From: an uncultured Sulfitobacter sp.
Lineage (GTDB): Bacteria > Pseudomonadota > Alphaproteobacteria > Rhodobacterales > Rhodobacteraceae
Assembly: GCA_947492925.1 (NCBI GenBank)
Contig: CANLOQ010000001.1
Coordinates: 930,001-994,000, forward strand
DNA length: 64,000 nt
Reading direction: 5' to 3'
Below are positions 44,702 through 53,470 of this stretch, piece by piece (position 1 is the first letter of the stretch; every line of letters begins with the position of its first letter). Made by a program: the position numbers and the translations under genes. The notes under the pieces are model-generated. The model was given only the letters and a program-made list of their open reading frames with translations. It was not told where the DNA came from and ran no database searches.

Positions 44702-46300
44702 TTATTCGCCTTTGGAAATGTTCCAGAACACAGGCACACCGGCTTCAAGCATGCCTTTTACGTCGTTGCGCAACGCGGTTGGCGTGTTGAACTGGCCAAG
44801 GTGGATGTGCGTTGGGTATTCGACCCAGCGCGCCTGCAATGCCTCGACGATCTGTTTTTGCTCGTCAAAGCTGCCCGCGCGGGCGAAATCGTCGCGCAGT
44901 TTCTCGATCTGCTCGTCACAGGGCCAGCCAAAGAGCGCCTTGTCACAGCCCGAGTTGAGGAAGGCCATCGCCAGCGGGTTGAAGAGGTCACCGGCATCCC
45001 ACGCAGTCAGAAATGCGTTCCAGCCCCCATCGGCAGGTGCGTCTTTCTTGGAGCGGCGTGCCACCAGCGTGGACCAGTCCATCGACTGCATGTCGACGTT
45101 CAGGCCAACCGCTTCCATCAGGTCCTTTGCCACGGGGGCAAGGTTTGTCAGGATTGGCAGGTTGGTTGAATGCATCAGCACAACGGGCGTGCCGTCATAG
45201 CCTGCTTCCTGAAGGATTTCGCGCGCTTTGGCAAAGTTGCTTTCCAGCAAACCGTCCATATGGGCGTCTGTCTCAAACGGCAGGCCGCAGACGAACATCG
45301 CCTTGCAGGTCTGGAAATAGTTTTCATCCCCGATGGCAGCTTGCAGGAAGTCTTCCTGGTTGAAGGCATAGAGCAGCGCCTGACGCACCGCCGGGTTGTC
45401 GAACGGCGGGTGCAGGACGTTATAGCGGAACGTGTACTGCAAACCCGATGGGTTGTAGACCATCGTGTAGGCTTCGCCGCCATCGTTCAGGATCGGCAAG
45501 AGGTCCGGTGGGACGCTTTCGATGATGTCCACTTCGCCTGCGGTGATCGCGTTCACCGCCTGCTGGATGTCGCGGATCGGGGTCCATTCGACGCGGTCCA
45601 CCTTGGCTACCTTGGCACCGGCAAGACCGTTTGTGGGTTCATCGCGCGGCACGTAATCGTCAAACTTTTCGTAGACGACCTTGGTGCCGGGTTCCCATTC
45701 TTCATTGTTGAACATGAAGGGACCGGAACCGATGTATTCCTCGATCTGTTCGTCACCCGGTGTGGCCGCAATACGTGCGGGCATCATGAAGGGCACGTTC
45801 GACGATGGCTTGGCCAGCGCCAGCTGGATCAGACCGGTTGCCGTGTTCAGATTGAACGTCATTGTCTTGGCGTCTGTCGCCTCAAGGCTGTCGACGAACT
45901 GCATCATCTTCTGGCCCATCGCGTCCTTGCTGGCCCAGCGCTCGATCGAGGCAACGGTATCTTCAGCCGTGACGTCCGCGCCGTCGTGCCATTTCAGGCC
46001 GTCGCGCAGGGTCATTGTGACGGTCAGCCCGTCATCGGACGTTGTGACCTCATCCACCATCTGTGGCTGGATGTTCCCGTCGGGGTCCAGCGTGAACAGC
46101 GTGTCATAGATCATGTAGCCGTGGTTGCGTGTGATGTAGGCCGTCGTCCAGATCGGATCGAGAATTTTCAGACCCGAGTGTGGCACCACCCTAAGCGTGG
46201 TCTCTGCCTGCGCGGCAGGTGTGCTGACGGCCAGTCCAACGGCCAGCGCTGCCGCAGCGGCAACCCCCGTCAGAGCGCCGCGACGAAAATAATGCAGCAT
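44702..46300 (-). CDS. Dipeptide-type ABC transporter substrate-binding protein (SBP family 5)
   Basis: A 532-residue periplasmic protein with a signal peptide (hydrophobic stretch AAAAALAVGLAVSTPAAQA). The family-5 body has TLRVVPHSGLKILDPIWTTA, MTLRDGLKWHDGADVTAEDTV and RQALLYAFNQEDFLQAAIGD, typical of dipeptide and oligopeptide binders that also take up other amide or heme-like ligands. It heads the operon, and a divergent amidase starts 122 bases away, so the ligand may be the amidase substrate. The real ligand is unknown. Confidence 0.95.
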   Translation of the reverse strand: MLHYFRRGALTGVAAAAALAVGLAVSTPAAQAETTLRVVPHSGLKILDPIWTTAYITRNHGYMIYDTLFTLDPDGNIQPQMVDEVTTSDDGLTVTMTLRDGLKWHDGADVTAEDTVASIERWASKDAMGQKMMQFVDSLEATDAKTMTFNLNTATGLIQLALAKPSSNVPFMMPARIAATPGDEQIEEYIGSGPFMFNNEEWEPGTKVVYEKFDDYVPRDEPTNGLAGAKVAKVDRVEWTPIRDIQQAVNAITAGEVDIIESVPPDLLPILNDGGEAYTMVYNPSGLQYTFRYNVLHPPFDNPAVRQALLYAFNQEDFLQAAIGDENYFQTCKAMFVCGLPFETDAHMDGLLESNFAKAREILQEAGYDGTPVVLMHSTNLPILTNLAPVAKDLMEAVGLNVDMQSMDWSTLVARRSKKDAPADGGWNAFLTAWDAGDLFNPLAMAFLNSGCDKALFGWPCDEQIEKLRDDFARAGSFDEQKQIVEALQARWVEYPTHIHLGQFNTPTALRNDVKGMLEAGVPVFWNISKGE

Positions 46301-46361
46301 TATAGTCTCCCTGTTGTCACGGGGTCTGTGCCCCGCATGCCTTACCTAAACATCCGTGTCC

Positions 46362-46389
46362 TTGTTGAGTCAAACATTGAGCGTATACT
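46362..46389 (+). promoter_or_regulatory. Candidate promoter of the divergent amidase (TTGTTG, 16 bp, TATACT)
   Basis: TTGTTG (46362-46367) and TATACT (46384-46389) are 16 bases apart, 34 bases before the GTG start of the amidase gene at 46423. GTAT and ATAC half-sites flank the -10 (46383-46386 and 46392-46395), which could form an operator for both directions. Confidence 0.35.
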
Positions 46390-46422
46390 GAATACACATT
46401 TTGTTAACCTAAGGGGAACTTC

Positions 46423-47838
46423 GTGGCTGACGCTGGGATTTGGACGCTTTCCGCTTGTGAACAGGCAGAAAAAATTGCCGGGGGCGCGCTTTCTGCGCGT
46501 GATGCAGTGGGGGCAAGCATCGCACGGATGCATGAGCGAAACGAAGCAATGAACGCGGTTGTTGATGACCTGTCTGAACAGGCGATGGCAGAAGCGGCAC
46601 GGCTGGATGAGGTTTTTGCAGCCTCCGGTCCTGTGGGGCCGCTGCACGGTGTGCCGGTAACGATCAAGGAGAATATTGATCAGCAAGGGCGCGCGACGCC
46701 CAACGGGGTGCCTGCGTTCAAAGATCTGATCGCGCCCGCCGACAGCCCCTTTGTGACCAACCTCAAAAACGCAGGTGCGGTGGTGATCGGGCGGACGAAC
46801 ACGCCGGAGTTTTCCTTTCGCGGGACGACGGACAATCCGCTGCACGGGCGCACGTTCAATCCCTGGAACGATTGGGCCAGTGCGGGCGGATCATCGGGCG
46901 GGGCATCTTCGGCGGTGATGTCGGGCATGGGCGCGATGGCGCACGGGAACGACATTGGCGGCTCGCTGCGCTTTCCGGCGACATGTACCGGGGCGGCGAC
47001 GGTCAAGCCCGGTCTGGGCCGCACGCCTGCCTATAACCCTTCGCAAACGGCAGAGCGGGGGATGCTGGCACAGATCAGTTCCGTGCAGGGGCTTATCTGC
47101 CGCGAGGTGCGCGATGTGCGGTTGGGGATGAAAGCGGCCATCGGTTATTCCCCGACGGACCCGTGGCAGGTGCCGATGCCGTGGGACGGGCCAAAGATGG
47201 ATGGCCCGATCAAGGTGGGCATCACGCGCGAAACCTACGGCTTTGATCTGGACCCGGCGGTGGATCAGGCATTGAGCGCGGCGGCGGAGGCGCTGGCCGA
47301 TGCGGGCTATCAGGTAGAAGAGATCAAAACTCCGGATGTGTTTGAGATTGGCAAGGAAGCCACACGCACTTTGTTTGGTGAGGTCAAGGCGCTGTTGCTG
47401 CCGGTGATGCGCGAACACGGGTCGCCGGAGTTCAACACATATTTCGATCACTGCTTTGACATAGCCCCACCCTATGAGGGCGACGCCCTGTTGGCGGCCT
47501 ATGCGCGGCGGGCAGGATATGTGCGGCAATGGCTGGAGTTGTTGGCGGACACGCCGCTGGTGCTGACGCCGTTTCTATTGGCCCCGACCTTTGCGCACGC
47601 CCGTGACTACGAAGGACGCGAAGGGGCGGAAGTGGTCATGCTGAAAGGGTTCTATTCCTTTGCGATGAACTTCATGGGTCTGCCTGCGGGGAATGTGCCG
47701 GCGAATTACAACGGTGGCCTGCCCGTGGGCGTGCAGATTGTCGGGCAGCGGTTCCGCGAGGATATGATCCTTGACGCCTGCGAGGCGGTCGAGGCCCGCG
47801 TCGGCGTCATGGCGCACAAGCTGTTCGAGCGGGGGTGA
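46423..47838 (+). CDS. Amidase-signature family amidase (second copy)
   Basis: A 471-residue Ser-Ser-Lys amidase. The Lys sits in PVTIKENIDQQGRATPNGV, the serines in SAGGSSGGASSAVMSGMGAM and DIGGSLRFPATCTGAATVKP. It is distinct from the amidase at 38.5 kb, with different loop composition, so it is not a recent duplicate. The start is GTG 46423 with AAGGGGA five bases upstream. It converges with the M81 gene across a one-base gap. Substrate unknown; context suggests an imported amide. Confidence 0.9.
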   Translation: MADAGIWTLSACEQAEKIAGGALSARDAVGASIARMHERNEAMNAVVDDLSEQAMAEAARLDEVFAASGPVGPLHGVPVTIKENIDQQGRATPNGVPAFKDLIAPADSPFVTNLKNAGAVVIGRTNTPEFSFRGTTDNPLHGRTFNPWNDWASAGGSSGGASSAVMSGMGAMAHGNDIGGSLRFPATCTGAATVKPGLGRTPAYNPSQTAERGMLAQISSVQGLICREVRDVRLGMKAAIGYSPTDPWQVPMPWDGPKMDGPIKVGITRETYGFDLDPAVDQALSAAAEALADAGYQVEEIKTPDVFEIGKEATRTLFGEVKALLLPVMREHGSPEFNTYFDHCFDIAPPYEGDALLAAYARRAGYVRQWLELLADTPLVLTPFLLAPTFAHARDYEGREGAEVVMLKGFYSFAMNFMGLPAGNVPANYNGGLPVGVQIVGQRFREDMILDACEAVEARVGVMAHKLFERG

Positions 47839-49284
47839 TCAGAACGGGTTTTCGACCTTGGGCCAATAATTTCCGTCGCGCTTGGTATAGGGGATGTTGG
47901 CGTAGTCCGGCGTAATGGCACCCGGGCCGTTAATGTAATGCACCGCCTGCGCGATGGGCGCGAAACCGGCGTAGAAATGCTGTGACGACTTTACGACGAC
48001 GGCGCGCAATTTCGACAGGTCGATCCCCAGATCGGTGAAGCCCTTGGGATGAAACGCCTGTGTGCGTTTGTCACTCAGGATCAGGTGGACGCCATCCGCT
48101 TCCAGCCAGACACCGGTGCCCATCGGCATCTCGCTGTCGCCCATCAGCTGATACATGTCCTCTTTGATCCCGCGCACGGTGACGGTCAGGTCGATAGGAT
48201 CGCCTGAGGTGACATCTATCTTTCCGCCCAGCCGTGCCTTTGTGTTGCCGCCGATGCCAACGTCCTGACACATGCGCACCAGCACCGGATCCCAGAAGAT
48301 GCCCAGCGCGATGTCTTTCATGCCCCGGTCCAGCACTTCGCGCAGGACAAAGGTTGAATCGGCTGGGGCACCGCCGCCTGCGTTGTCGGCAAAATCGGCC
48401 AGCACCAGCGGCCCTTTGGTCGCGGCATCCACAAGGTCCAGCGCTTGCGGGATGTTGGGCCAATCGGGGCGCATCCCCTCGCGTTCGCTCCAAAGCCGTT
48501 CGCCAAATTCCTGTGCGACAGCGGCGGCCTGATCTGCATTACCATCGGTGATTGCCAGCATGCGTGCGCCGACGCGGGGGCAGTCACCCCAGGGAAAGCC
48601 GTGGCTGAGGGACAGGGACAGCACGCCATCCTTGCCTTCGCGGGCCATCATATCGTCAACGAATGCCCGCATCGGAGCGCGGGAGGTGTGAAACATGGTG
48701 ATCATACGACAGTCATAATCGCGCATCACCGGCGTAATCTTGCCCTCTGCCGTATCCGCGATGATTGTGAACAATTCACGCGCGCGGTCGGGGGCGTCAG
48801 TGTGGGGATATTCCTTGTAACTGATAATCGCGTCCGCCGCTTGCAGCATCGCTTCGGTCAGGTGGTTGTGGGGGTCGATCTCAAGCCCGATTTTGACGTC
48901 CGGGCCGACCAGCTTGCGCGCATGGGTCAGCAAATCCCCTTCGCAATCGTCATAGCCTTCGGCGATCATGGCGCCATGCATGGACAGCAGAACGATGTCC
49001 GGTGCCGCGGCTTTCATGTCCGTCAGGATATCGTCGCGGTAGGTCTCGTATGTGCTGCGGATTGTGGGTCCGGCGGGCTGGGCAAAGGCGCAGAGGCCTT
49101 CGGTGACGTCCCAGCCGCGTGCCTCTGCCATGCGCCGCCATTCGTGCAGGGGGGCGGAAAAGAGGTTGGGCGTTTGACGGGTGGCATCCTTGCCAACATA
49201 AGCGTCTTCAAACGCGAGCCTGCCTGTCGGAATCGGCGAAAACGAATTTGTCTCGGTTGCAAGCCCCGCGATGAAAACCCTCAT
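47839..49284 (-). CDS. M81-family metallopeptidase (MlrC-like)
   Basis: A 481-residue zinc peptidase-like protein. MlrC of the microcystin pathway is the known member; most homologues in roseobacters have unknown substrates. Family marks are VFIAGLATETNSFSPIPTGR at the N-terminus, LLSMHGAMIAEGYDDCEGDL, LEIDPHNHLTEAM and VLADFADNAGGGAPADSTFV, with the His and Asp residues expected for metal binding. It follows the DUF2783 gene after about 65 bases, so it may be the last gene of the hmg-side operon or be independently transcribed; it also converges with the amidase. No signal peptide is seen. Confidence 0.9.
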   Translation of the reverse strand: MRVFIAGLATETNSFSPIPTGRLAFEDAYVGKDATRQTPNLFSAPLHEWRRMAEARGWDVTEGLCAFAQPAGPTIRSTYETYRDDILTDMKAAAPDIVLLSMHGAMIAEGYDDCEGDLLTHARKLVGPDVKIGLEIDPHNHLTEAMLQAADAIISYKEYPHTDAPDRARELFTIIADTAEGKITPVMRDYDCRMITMFHTSRAPMRAFVDDMMAREGKDGVLSLSLSHGFPWGDCPRVGARMLAITDGNADQAAAVAQEFGERLWSEREGMRPDWPNIPQALDLVDAATKGPLVLADFADNAGGGAPADSTFVLREVLDRGMKDIALGIFWDPVLVRMCQDVGIGGNTKARLGGKIDVTSGDPIDLTVTVRGIKEDMYQLMGDSEMPMGTGVWLEADGVHLILSDKRTQAFHPKGFTDLGIDLSKLRAVVVKSSQHFYAGFAPIAQAVHYINGPGAITPDYANIPYTKRDGNYWPKVENPF

Positions 49285-49349
49285 GTCTGCGCCCCCGTGC
49301 GTTGTGGTCTGTTCGCATCAGGCTTGCACGTCACGGGCGGCTGGCCAAG

Positions 49350-49532
49350 TTATTTTGCCGCTTCGATCGCCGCGCGCAGCACCTCGCGGTCGCCGATGTG
49401 ATTGGCCAGCGTCAGGATCAGGCGCGCGTTCAGCGCATCACTTTCGTCCTTGCTAAGCTGCGCATGCGCGCCCAGCAGTTCGTCATAAAACCCATCGGGA
49501 TCGGGGATGTTCGGAGTGAGGGTAAGCGGCAT
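49350..49532 (-). CDS. Small DUF2783 protein
   Basis: A 60-residue protein (PLTLTPNIPDPDGFYDELLG, then LANHIGDREVLRAAIEAAK) matching the DUF2783 family of short helical proteins. In roseobacters it commonly follows an FAD monooxygenase, and here the gap is four bases, so it is likely co-translated. It may be an accessory or stability factor for that enzyme; this is inferred from linkage only. Confidence 0.85.
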   Translation of the reverse strand: MPLTLTPNIPDPDGFYDELLGAHAQLSKDESDALNARLILTLANHIGDREVLRAAIEAAK

Positions 49533-49536
49533 CTGT

Positions 49537-51159
49537 TTATCCCTTTCCTATCGCATTTTTCAGGGCAGCGGTGACGGCGCTGGCATCGTAGTCAGGCCAG
49601 CGGGCGACAACATGCTGATCGGGGCGGATCAGATAGACGGCCTGTGCCGCATCGCCAAGATAGCGTTTGCGCAGGTCGTCAGACGGGTCTGTTACGTAGA
49701 AAACGCTGACGTCAAACCCTTCAATTTGTGACGGTTTGGGCGCAGTGGTGCCAATGGCAAATATCTGGAATCCGTCGTTCAAGTGATCCAGCAAAAACCC
49801 TTCGCCGACTGGCGCATCGGTGCAGGCGGCACCGGGGCGCGTGACGGCGGGACCGTTCAGGGCATCCGGCCCGAACAGCGGGAAGTCGTCGTAGACACAG
49901 GGCACCGACAGCCTGCCGGAATTGACCAGCGGGCGGGCGAAAGCGTGTTTGCCCGCAAGGTCCAGCACCGCGTTGCGGAAGATTTTCGAAATTTCGGATT
50001 TCGGCGTCATGAAATCGGTGGCACGGGAGGAATTGAGGATGTTTTCATCCGCGCCATAGCCGCGTTCATGGGCGTAGGTATCGAGCAGGGCTTCGGGTGC
50101 CTTGCCCTTAAGCACGGCGTCGAGCTTCCACGCGATATTCTCGGCGTCCTGCATGCCGGAGTTCGCCCCGCGCGCGCCGAAGGGCGACACCTGATGCGCG
50201 CTGTCACCGGCAAAGAAAACGCGCCCGTGGCGGAAGTCGCGCATCCGGCGGCATTGGAAGGTGTAGATTGACGTCCAGACCAATTCGTAGTCCGGCACGG
50301 TGCCGGTCTGGCTGGACAGCATCGCATCGACCCGCTTGCGGATGTTTGCAGGGTCCAGCTCTGCCTTGCGATCAATGTCCCAGCCCAGCTGGAAGTCGAT
50401 GCGCCAGACATCGTCGGGCTGTTTGTGCAGTAGCGCGGACTGGCCCGCGCCTTCAAACGGCGGCTCGAACCAGAACCAGCGTTCGGTGGGGAAATCGGCT
50501 TTCATCCGCACATCGGCGATCAGGAAGTTATCCTCGAACACGCGCCCGTCGAAATCGAGGCCCAGCATATCGCGGGTGGGTGAGCGTGCGCCATCGCAGG
50601 CGATGAGGTAGTCGGCTTCAAGCTGGTAGGGGCCATCGGGGGTGTCCACAGTGACCGCGACATGATCGTCCTTGGGATCAATCGCCGTAACCTGATTGCG
50701 GCCCCTGAGTTCGATGGGCGCGCCTTCGGATTGCGCGGCATTGATGCTCTTGGCCAGAAACTTTTCGAAATACGGCTGTTGCAGGTTAATGAAGGCGGGG
50801 TTGCGGTGGCCTGTCTCTGGCAGCAGGTTGAATTCAAAAAGCGGGTCTTCGGCGCGGAACACGCGGCCCACGTTCCACACGACGCCCTTGTCGAGCATCG
50901 GTTTGCCCGCGCCCAAGCGGTGCGCGATATCAAGGGTACGTTTGGCAAAACAGATCGCTTTTGATCCCGTGCCCGCCCCATCGTGATCGTCCAAAACCAG
51001 CGCGGGCGTGCCCTTGCGCCCCAGATCAAGCGCAATGGCAAGGCCCACGGGACCGCCACCAACAATCACAACCGGATGGCGCTGCGGGGCGGCATCCTGT
51101 GCGGCGACCTTTTCATAAGGATAAAGCTGAAAGGTGGTTTCGTAGCGTACTGCGACCAT
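49537..51159 (-). CDS. FAD-dependent aromatic monooxygenase (MhpA/PheA-type)
   Basis: A 540-residue flavoprotein hydroxylase. It has the FAD-binding GxGxxG motif in HPVVIVGGGPVGLAIALDLG, a DG-like motif (LIACDGARSPTRDMLG) and the second FAD motif FFAGDSAHQVSPFGARGANS, as in 3-(3-hydroxyphenyl)propionate hydroxylase. ATG 51159 is preferred over a long upstream frame running inside the MBL gene. Its position within a homogentisate operon suggests it makes homogentisate or a related diphenol (for example from 3-hydroxyphenylacetate), which is inference. Confidence 0.88.
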   Translation of the reverse strand: MVAVRYETTFQLYPYEKVAAQDAAPQRHPVVIVGGGPVGLAIALDLGRKGTPALVLDDHDGAGTGSKAICFAKRTLDIAHRLGAGKPMLDKGVVWNVGRVFRAEDPLFEFNLLPETGHRNPAFINLQQPYFEKFLAKSINAAQSEGAPIELRGRNQVTAIDPKDDHVAVTVDTPDGPYQLEADYLIACDGARSPTRDMLGLDFDGRVFEDNFLIADVRMKADFPTERWFWFEPPFEGAGQSALLHKQPDDVWRIDFQLGWDIDRKAELDPANIRKRVDAMLSSQTGTVPDYELVWTSIYTFQCRRMRDFRHGRVFFAGDSAHQVSPFGARGANSGMQDAENIAWKLDAVLKGKAPEALLDTYAHERGYGADENILNSSRATDFMTPKSEISKIFRNAVLDLAGKHAFARPLVNSGRLSVPCVYDDFPLFGPDALNGPAVTRPGAACTDAPVGEGFLLDHLNDGFQIFAIGTTAPKPSQIEGFDVSVFYVTDPSDDLRKRYLGDAAQAVYLIRPDQHVVARWPDYDASAVTAALKNAIGKG

Positions 51160-51163
51160 TGTT

Positions 51164-52114
51164 CTACCCCTGCAAAGCGTCCCACATTTCAAGATCGCGC
51201 TTGTCGGTCCAGATGCGGGGGTGCCAGATGCCGCGCGCCTCGTCATAGGCGCGGGAGACGTTGAACGGCAGGCAGTGTTCGTAGATGGCGTAATCCTTGA
51301 ACTTCGGATCACATGCCTCGCGCACCGCATCCCATGCGTCCTTGAGCGTGCCGCCTTTCATCGCGACCTTCTTGGCGGGTTCATAGGTGGAGTTGACGAA
51401 ATCGCGGGTGGAGGCGATGGCGCGGTCCACCGCTTCGGTGCCGATCAGTGCGCCGCCGCGACCGGGGGCGATGGCATCGACACCGTAGGCGGCGATCCGG
51501 TCAAGCGTCCCGCCCCAATCGTTGAAATACCCGTCACCGCAATAGCAGGCAGAGTGGTCTTCGACGATGTCACCGGTGAACATCACGTTCTGATCCGGCA
51601 CATGGATTACTGCATCGCCTGCAGTATGCGCGCGACCGATGTGTTTGATGTCCACGCGGCGGTTGCCCAGATAGACGGTCATTGAATCGCTGAACGTGGT
51701 GGTGGGATAGGTCAGGCCCGGAATGCTCTCGTGCCCTTCGAACAGACGCGGGAAGCGTTGGAATTCGCTGTCCCAATCTTCCTGACCGCGTTCCACCACC
51801 ATCGCGCGGGCGGTGTCGGACATGATGATCTGATCGGCGTTGTAGGCAGATGCCCCCAGCACGCGCACGGCGTGATAATGCGTCAGCACCAGATGGCTGA
51901 TGGGTTTGTCGGTGACTTCGCGCACCTTTTCGATGACCTTGTTCGCCAAGCGCGGGGTCGCCTGCGCCTCAACGATCATGACGCTGTCGTCACCGATAAT
52001 CACGCCTGAGTTGGGATCACCCTCTGCGGTAAAGGCCCAAAGACCCTCTCCGATCTCGTCGAAGGTGATTGTTTTTTCGGTCATGTCGCCTTGGGATGCG
52101 AATGCTTTTGCCAT
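51164..52114 (-). CDS. Metallo-beta-lactamase-fold protein with an incomplete metal motif
   Basis: A 316-residue MBL-fold protein. The usual HxHxDH motif is replaced by HYHAVRVLG (THYHAVRVLGASAYN), so the Asp and following His are missing; the later GRAHTAGDAVIHVPDQ His and FTGDIVEDH Asp are kept. One metal may still bind, or the protein may use a different chemistry. The start at 52114 gives MAKAFASQGD. It sits between fahA and the FAD monooxygenase in a tight run (five bases to the monooxygenase), so it should take part in the same aromatic pathway. Confidence 0.9.
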   Translation of the reverse strand: MAKAFASQGDMTEKTITFDEIGEGLWAFTAEGDPNSGVIIGDDSVMIVEAQATPRLANKVIEKVREVTDKPISHLVLTHYHAVRVLGASAYNADQIIMSDTARAMVVERGQEDWDSEFQRFPRLFEGHESIPGLTYPTTTFSDSMTVYLGNRRVDIKHIGRAHTAGDAVIHVPDQNVMFTGDIVEDHSACYCGDGYFNDWGGTLDRIAAYGVDAIAPGRGGALIGTEAVDRAIASTRDFVNSTYEPAKKVAMKGGTLKDAWDAVREACDPKFKDYAIYEHCLPFNVSRAYDEARGIWHPRIWTDKRDLEMWDALQG

Positions 52115-52141
52115 GTTATCTGTCCTTCGTGCCTGCTGTGT

Positions 52142-53398
52142 TCAGCGTTTGTAGGGATCATCCAGCGCGGGCAGTACCGTGCCGGTACAGGTGCCGAAAC
52201 CGATGCGGTAGCCGTCGCCTTTTGCGGCACCCTTGAGGGTCAGCGTATCGCCGTCTTCGACAAAACTCCGCTCCTCTCCGGTGTCGAGGGTGAAGGGTTC
52301 CTTGCCGCCCCAGCTGATTTCCAGAAGCGAACCACGGTTTTCCTTTTCAGGGCCGGAGATGGTGCCCGACCCCAAAAGATCACCCGCCTGCATTGGACAC
52401 CCCGATGTGGTGTGATGCGCCAGTTGCTGCGCGGCGGAATAATACATCTCGTTGTAGTTGGTTCGCGCGATGGTCGTTGCGTCCTTGCCTTCGGGGGCAA
52501 GCGTCACTTCAAGGTCGATGTCATAGAGCATCGGGCCTTTGTCCTTGAGGTGGTCCAGCAGTTCAAACTCCCGCGCGGGCGTGTCGCAGCGAAACGGCTC
52601 CAACGCGGCGCGGGTCACGATCCACGGGCTGATGGTGGTTGCCGTCGCCTTGGCCTGAAACGGGCCAAGCGGCTGGTATTCCCACGCCTGAATGTCGCGC
52701 GCTGACCAGTCGTTCAGCAGGACATAGCCAAAGATGTTGTTGTCCGCTTCCTCCACCGTGATCGGGCCGTCAGACGGCGTGCCGACGATGGCCCCCATCT
52801 CCAGTTCGATATCGAAGCGCGCGCAGGGCGCGAAGCGGGGTGTGTCGTCATTCGGGCCTTTAAGCTGGCCCCAAGGGCGGCGGATGTCAGTGCCCGAGAC
52901 ATAGACGGAAGATGCGCGGCCATTATAGCCGATGGGAATATGCAGCCAGTTGGGCGGCAGCGCGTTTTCCGCACCGCGAAACATGGTGCCGACATTGGTG
53001 GCGTGGTGACGGCCTGCATAGAAATCGGTGTATTCCGACACGGCGATGGGCATTTCCATGCGCGCCTCTGACATCGGGATCAAATGGGGTGCGACCTGTG
53101 ATTGTTCGGGGGAGTCGCTGTGCAGGATGCCCAACAGACGCTCGCGCAGGGCGGTCCATGTATCGGCACCCAGTTCCATCACGTCGTTCCAGTAGGGCAC
53201 GTCAAAGACCGGCTCGTCCGACAGGGTGATGATGCCCTCTTCCTCAAGTGCCGCCATGTCGAGGATCATGTCACCGATGGCCACGCCGCAGCGCGCCTCA
53301 AGACTGTTGGTCGAAAACACGCCATAGGGCAGATTGTTGAGGGGGAAGTCGGTGTCAGCGCTGTTGGCGCTTTCCACCCATGAGGTCATCAAAGTCAT
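52142..53398 (-). CDS. fahA: Fumarylacetoacetase
   Basis: FahA cleaves fumarylacetoacetate to fumarate and acetoacetate, the last step of homogentisate breakdown. The 418-residue protein has the family N-terminal SH3-like start (FPLNNLPYGVFSTN) and the catalytic body: DFYAGRHHATNVGTMFRG with the metal ligand Asp, RFDIELEMGAIVGTPSDG with two Glu ligands, LNDWSARDIQAWEYQPLGPF and GDLLGSGTISGPEK. The chosen ATG 53398 has AAGGAACTG before it. A two-hairpin repeat lies in the 72-base gap to hmgA. No isomerase (maiA) gene lies nearby. Confidence 0.96.
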   Translation of the reverse strand: MTLMTSWVESANSADTDFPLNNLPYGVFSTNSLEARCGVAIGDMILDMAALEEEGIITLSDEPVFDVPYWNDVMELGADTWTALRERLLGILHSDSPEQSQVAPHLIPMSEARMEMPIAVSEYTDFYAGRHHATNVGTMFRGAENALPPNWLHIPIGYNGRASSVYVSGTDIRRPWGQLKGPNDDTPRFAPCARFDIELEMGAIVGTPSDGPITVEEADNNIFGYVLLNDWSARDIQAWEYQPLGPFQAKATATTISPWIVTRAALEPFRCDTPAREFELLDHLKDKGPMLYDIDLEVTLAPEGKDATTIARTNYNEMYYSAAQQLAHHTTSGCPMQAGDLLGSGTISGPEKENRGSLLEISWGGKEPFTLDTGEERSFVEDGDTLTLKGAAKGDGYRIGFGTCTGTVLPALDDPYKR

Positions 53399-53417
53399 AT
53401 CAGTTCCTTGTGCGAGG

Positions 53418-53463
53418 GGTGGGCCTGAGCCCCACCTTACGGAAGGTGGAGGCATCCTCCACC
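53418..53463. repeat. Two GGTGG-type hairpins between hmgA and fahA
   Basis: The first is imperfect: GGTGGGC (53418-53424) with GCCCCACC (53429-53436), one bulged C. The second is perfect: GGTGGAGG (53445-53452), loop CAT, CCTCCACC (53456-53463). Both resemble the elements at 7028-8020, and the first is followed by the same TTAC. Confidence 0.65.
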
Positions 53464-53470
53464 CTTCGGT

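Noticed and set aside
38491-47838. The two amidases as a recent tandem duplication
   Set aside because: They differ in catalytic-region wording and length (481 and 471 residues), lie on opposite strands and flank other genes, so they look like separate family members.
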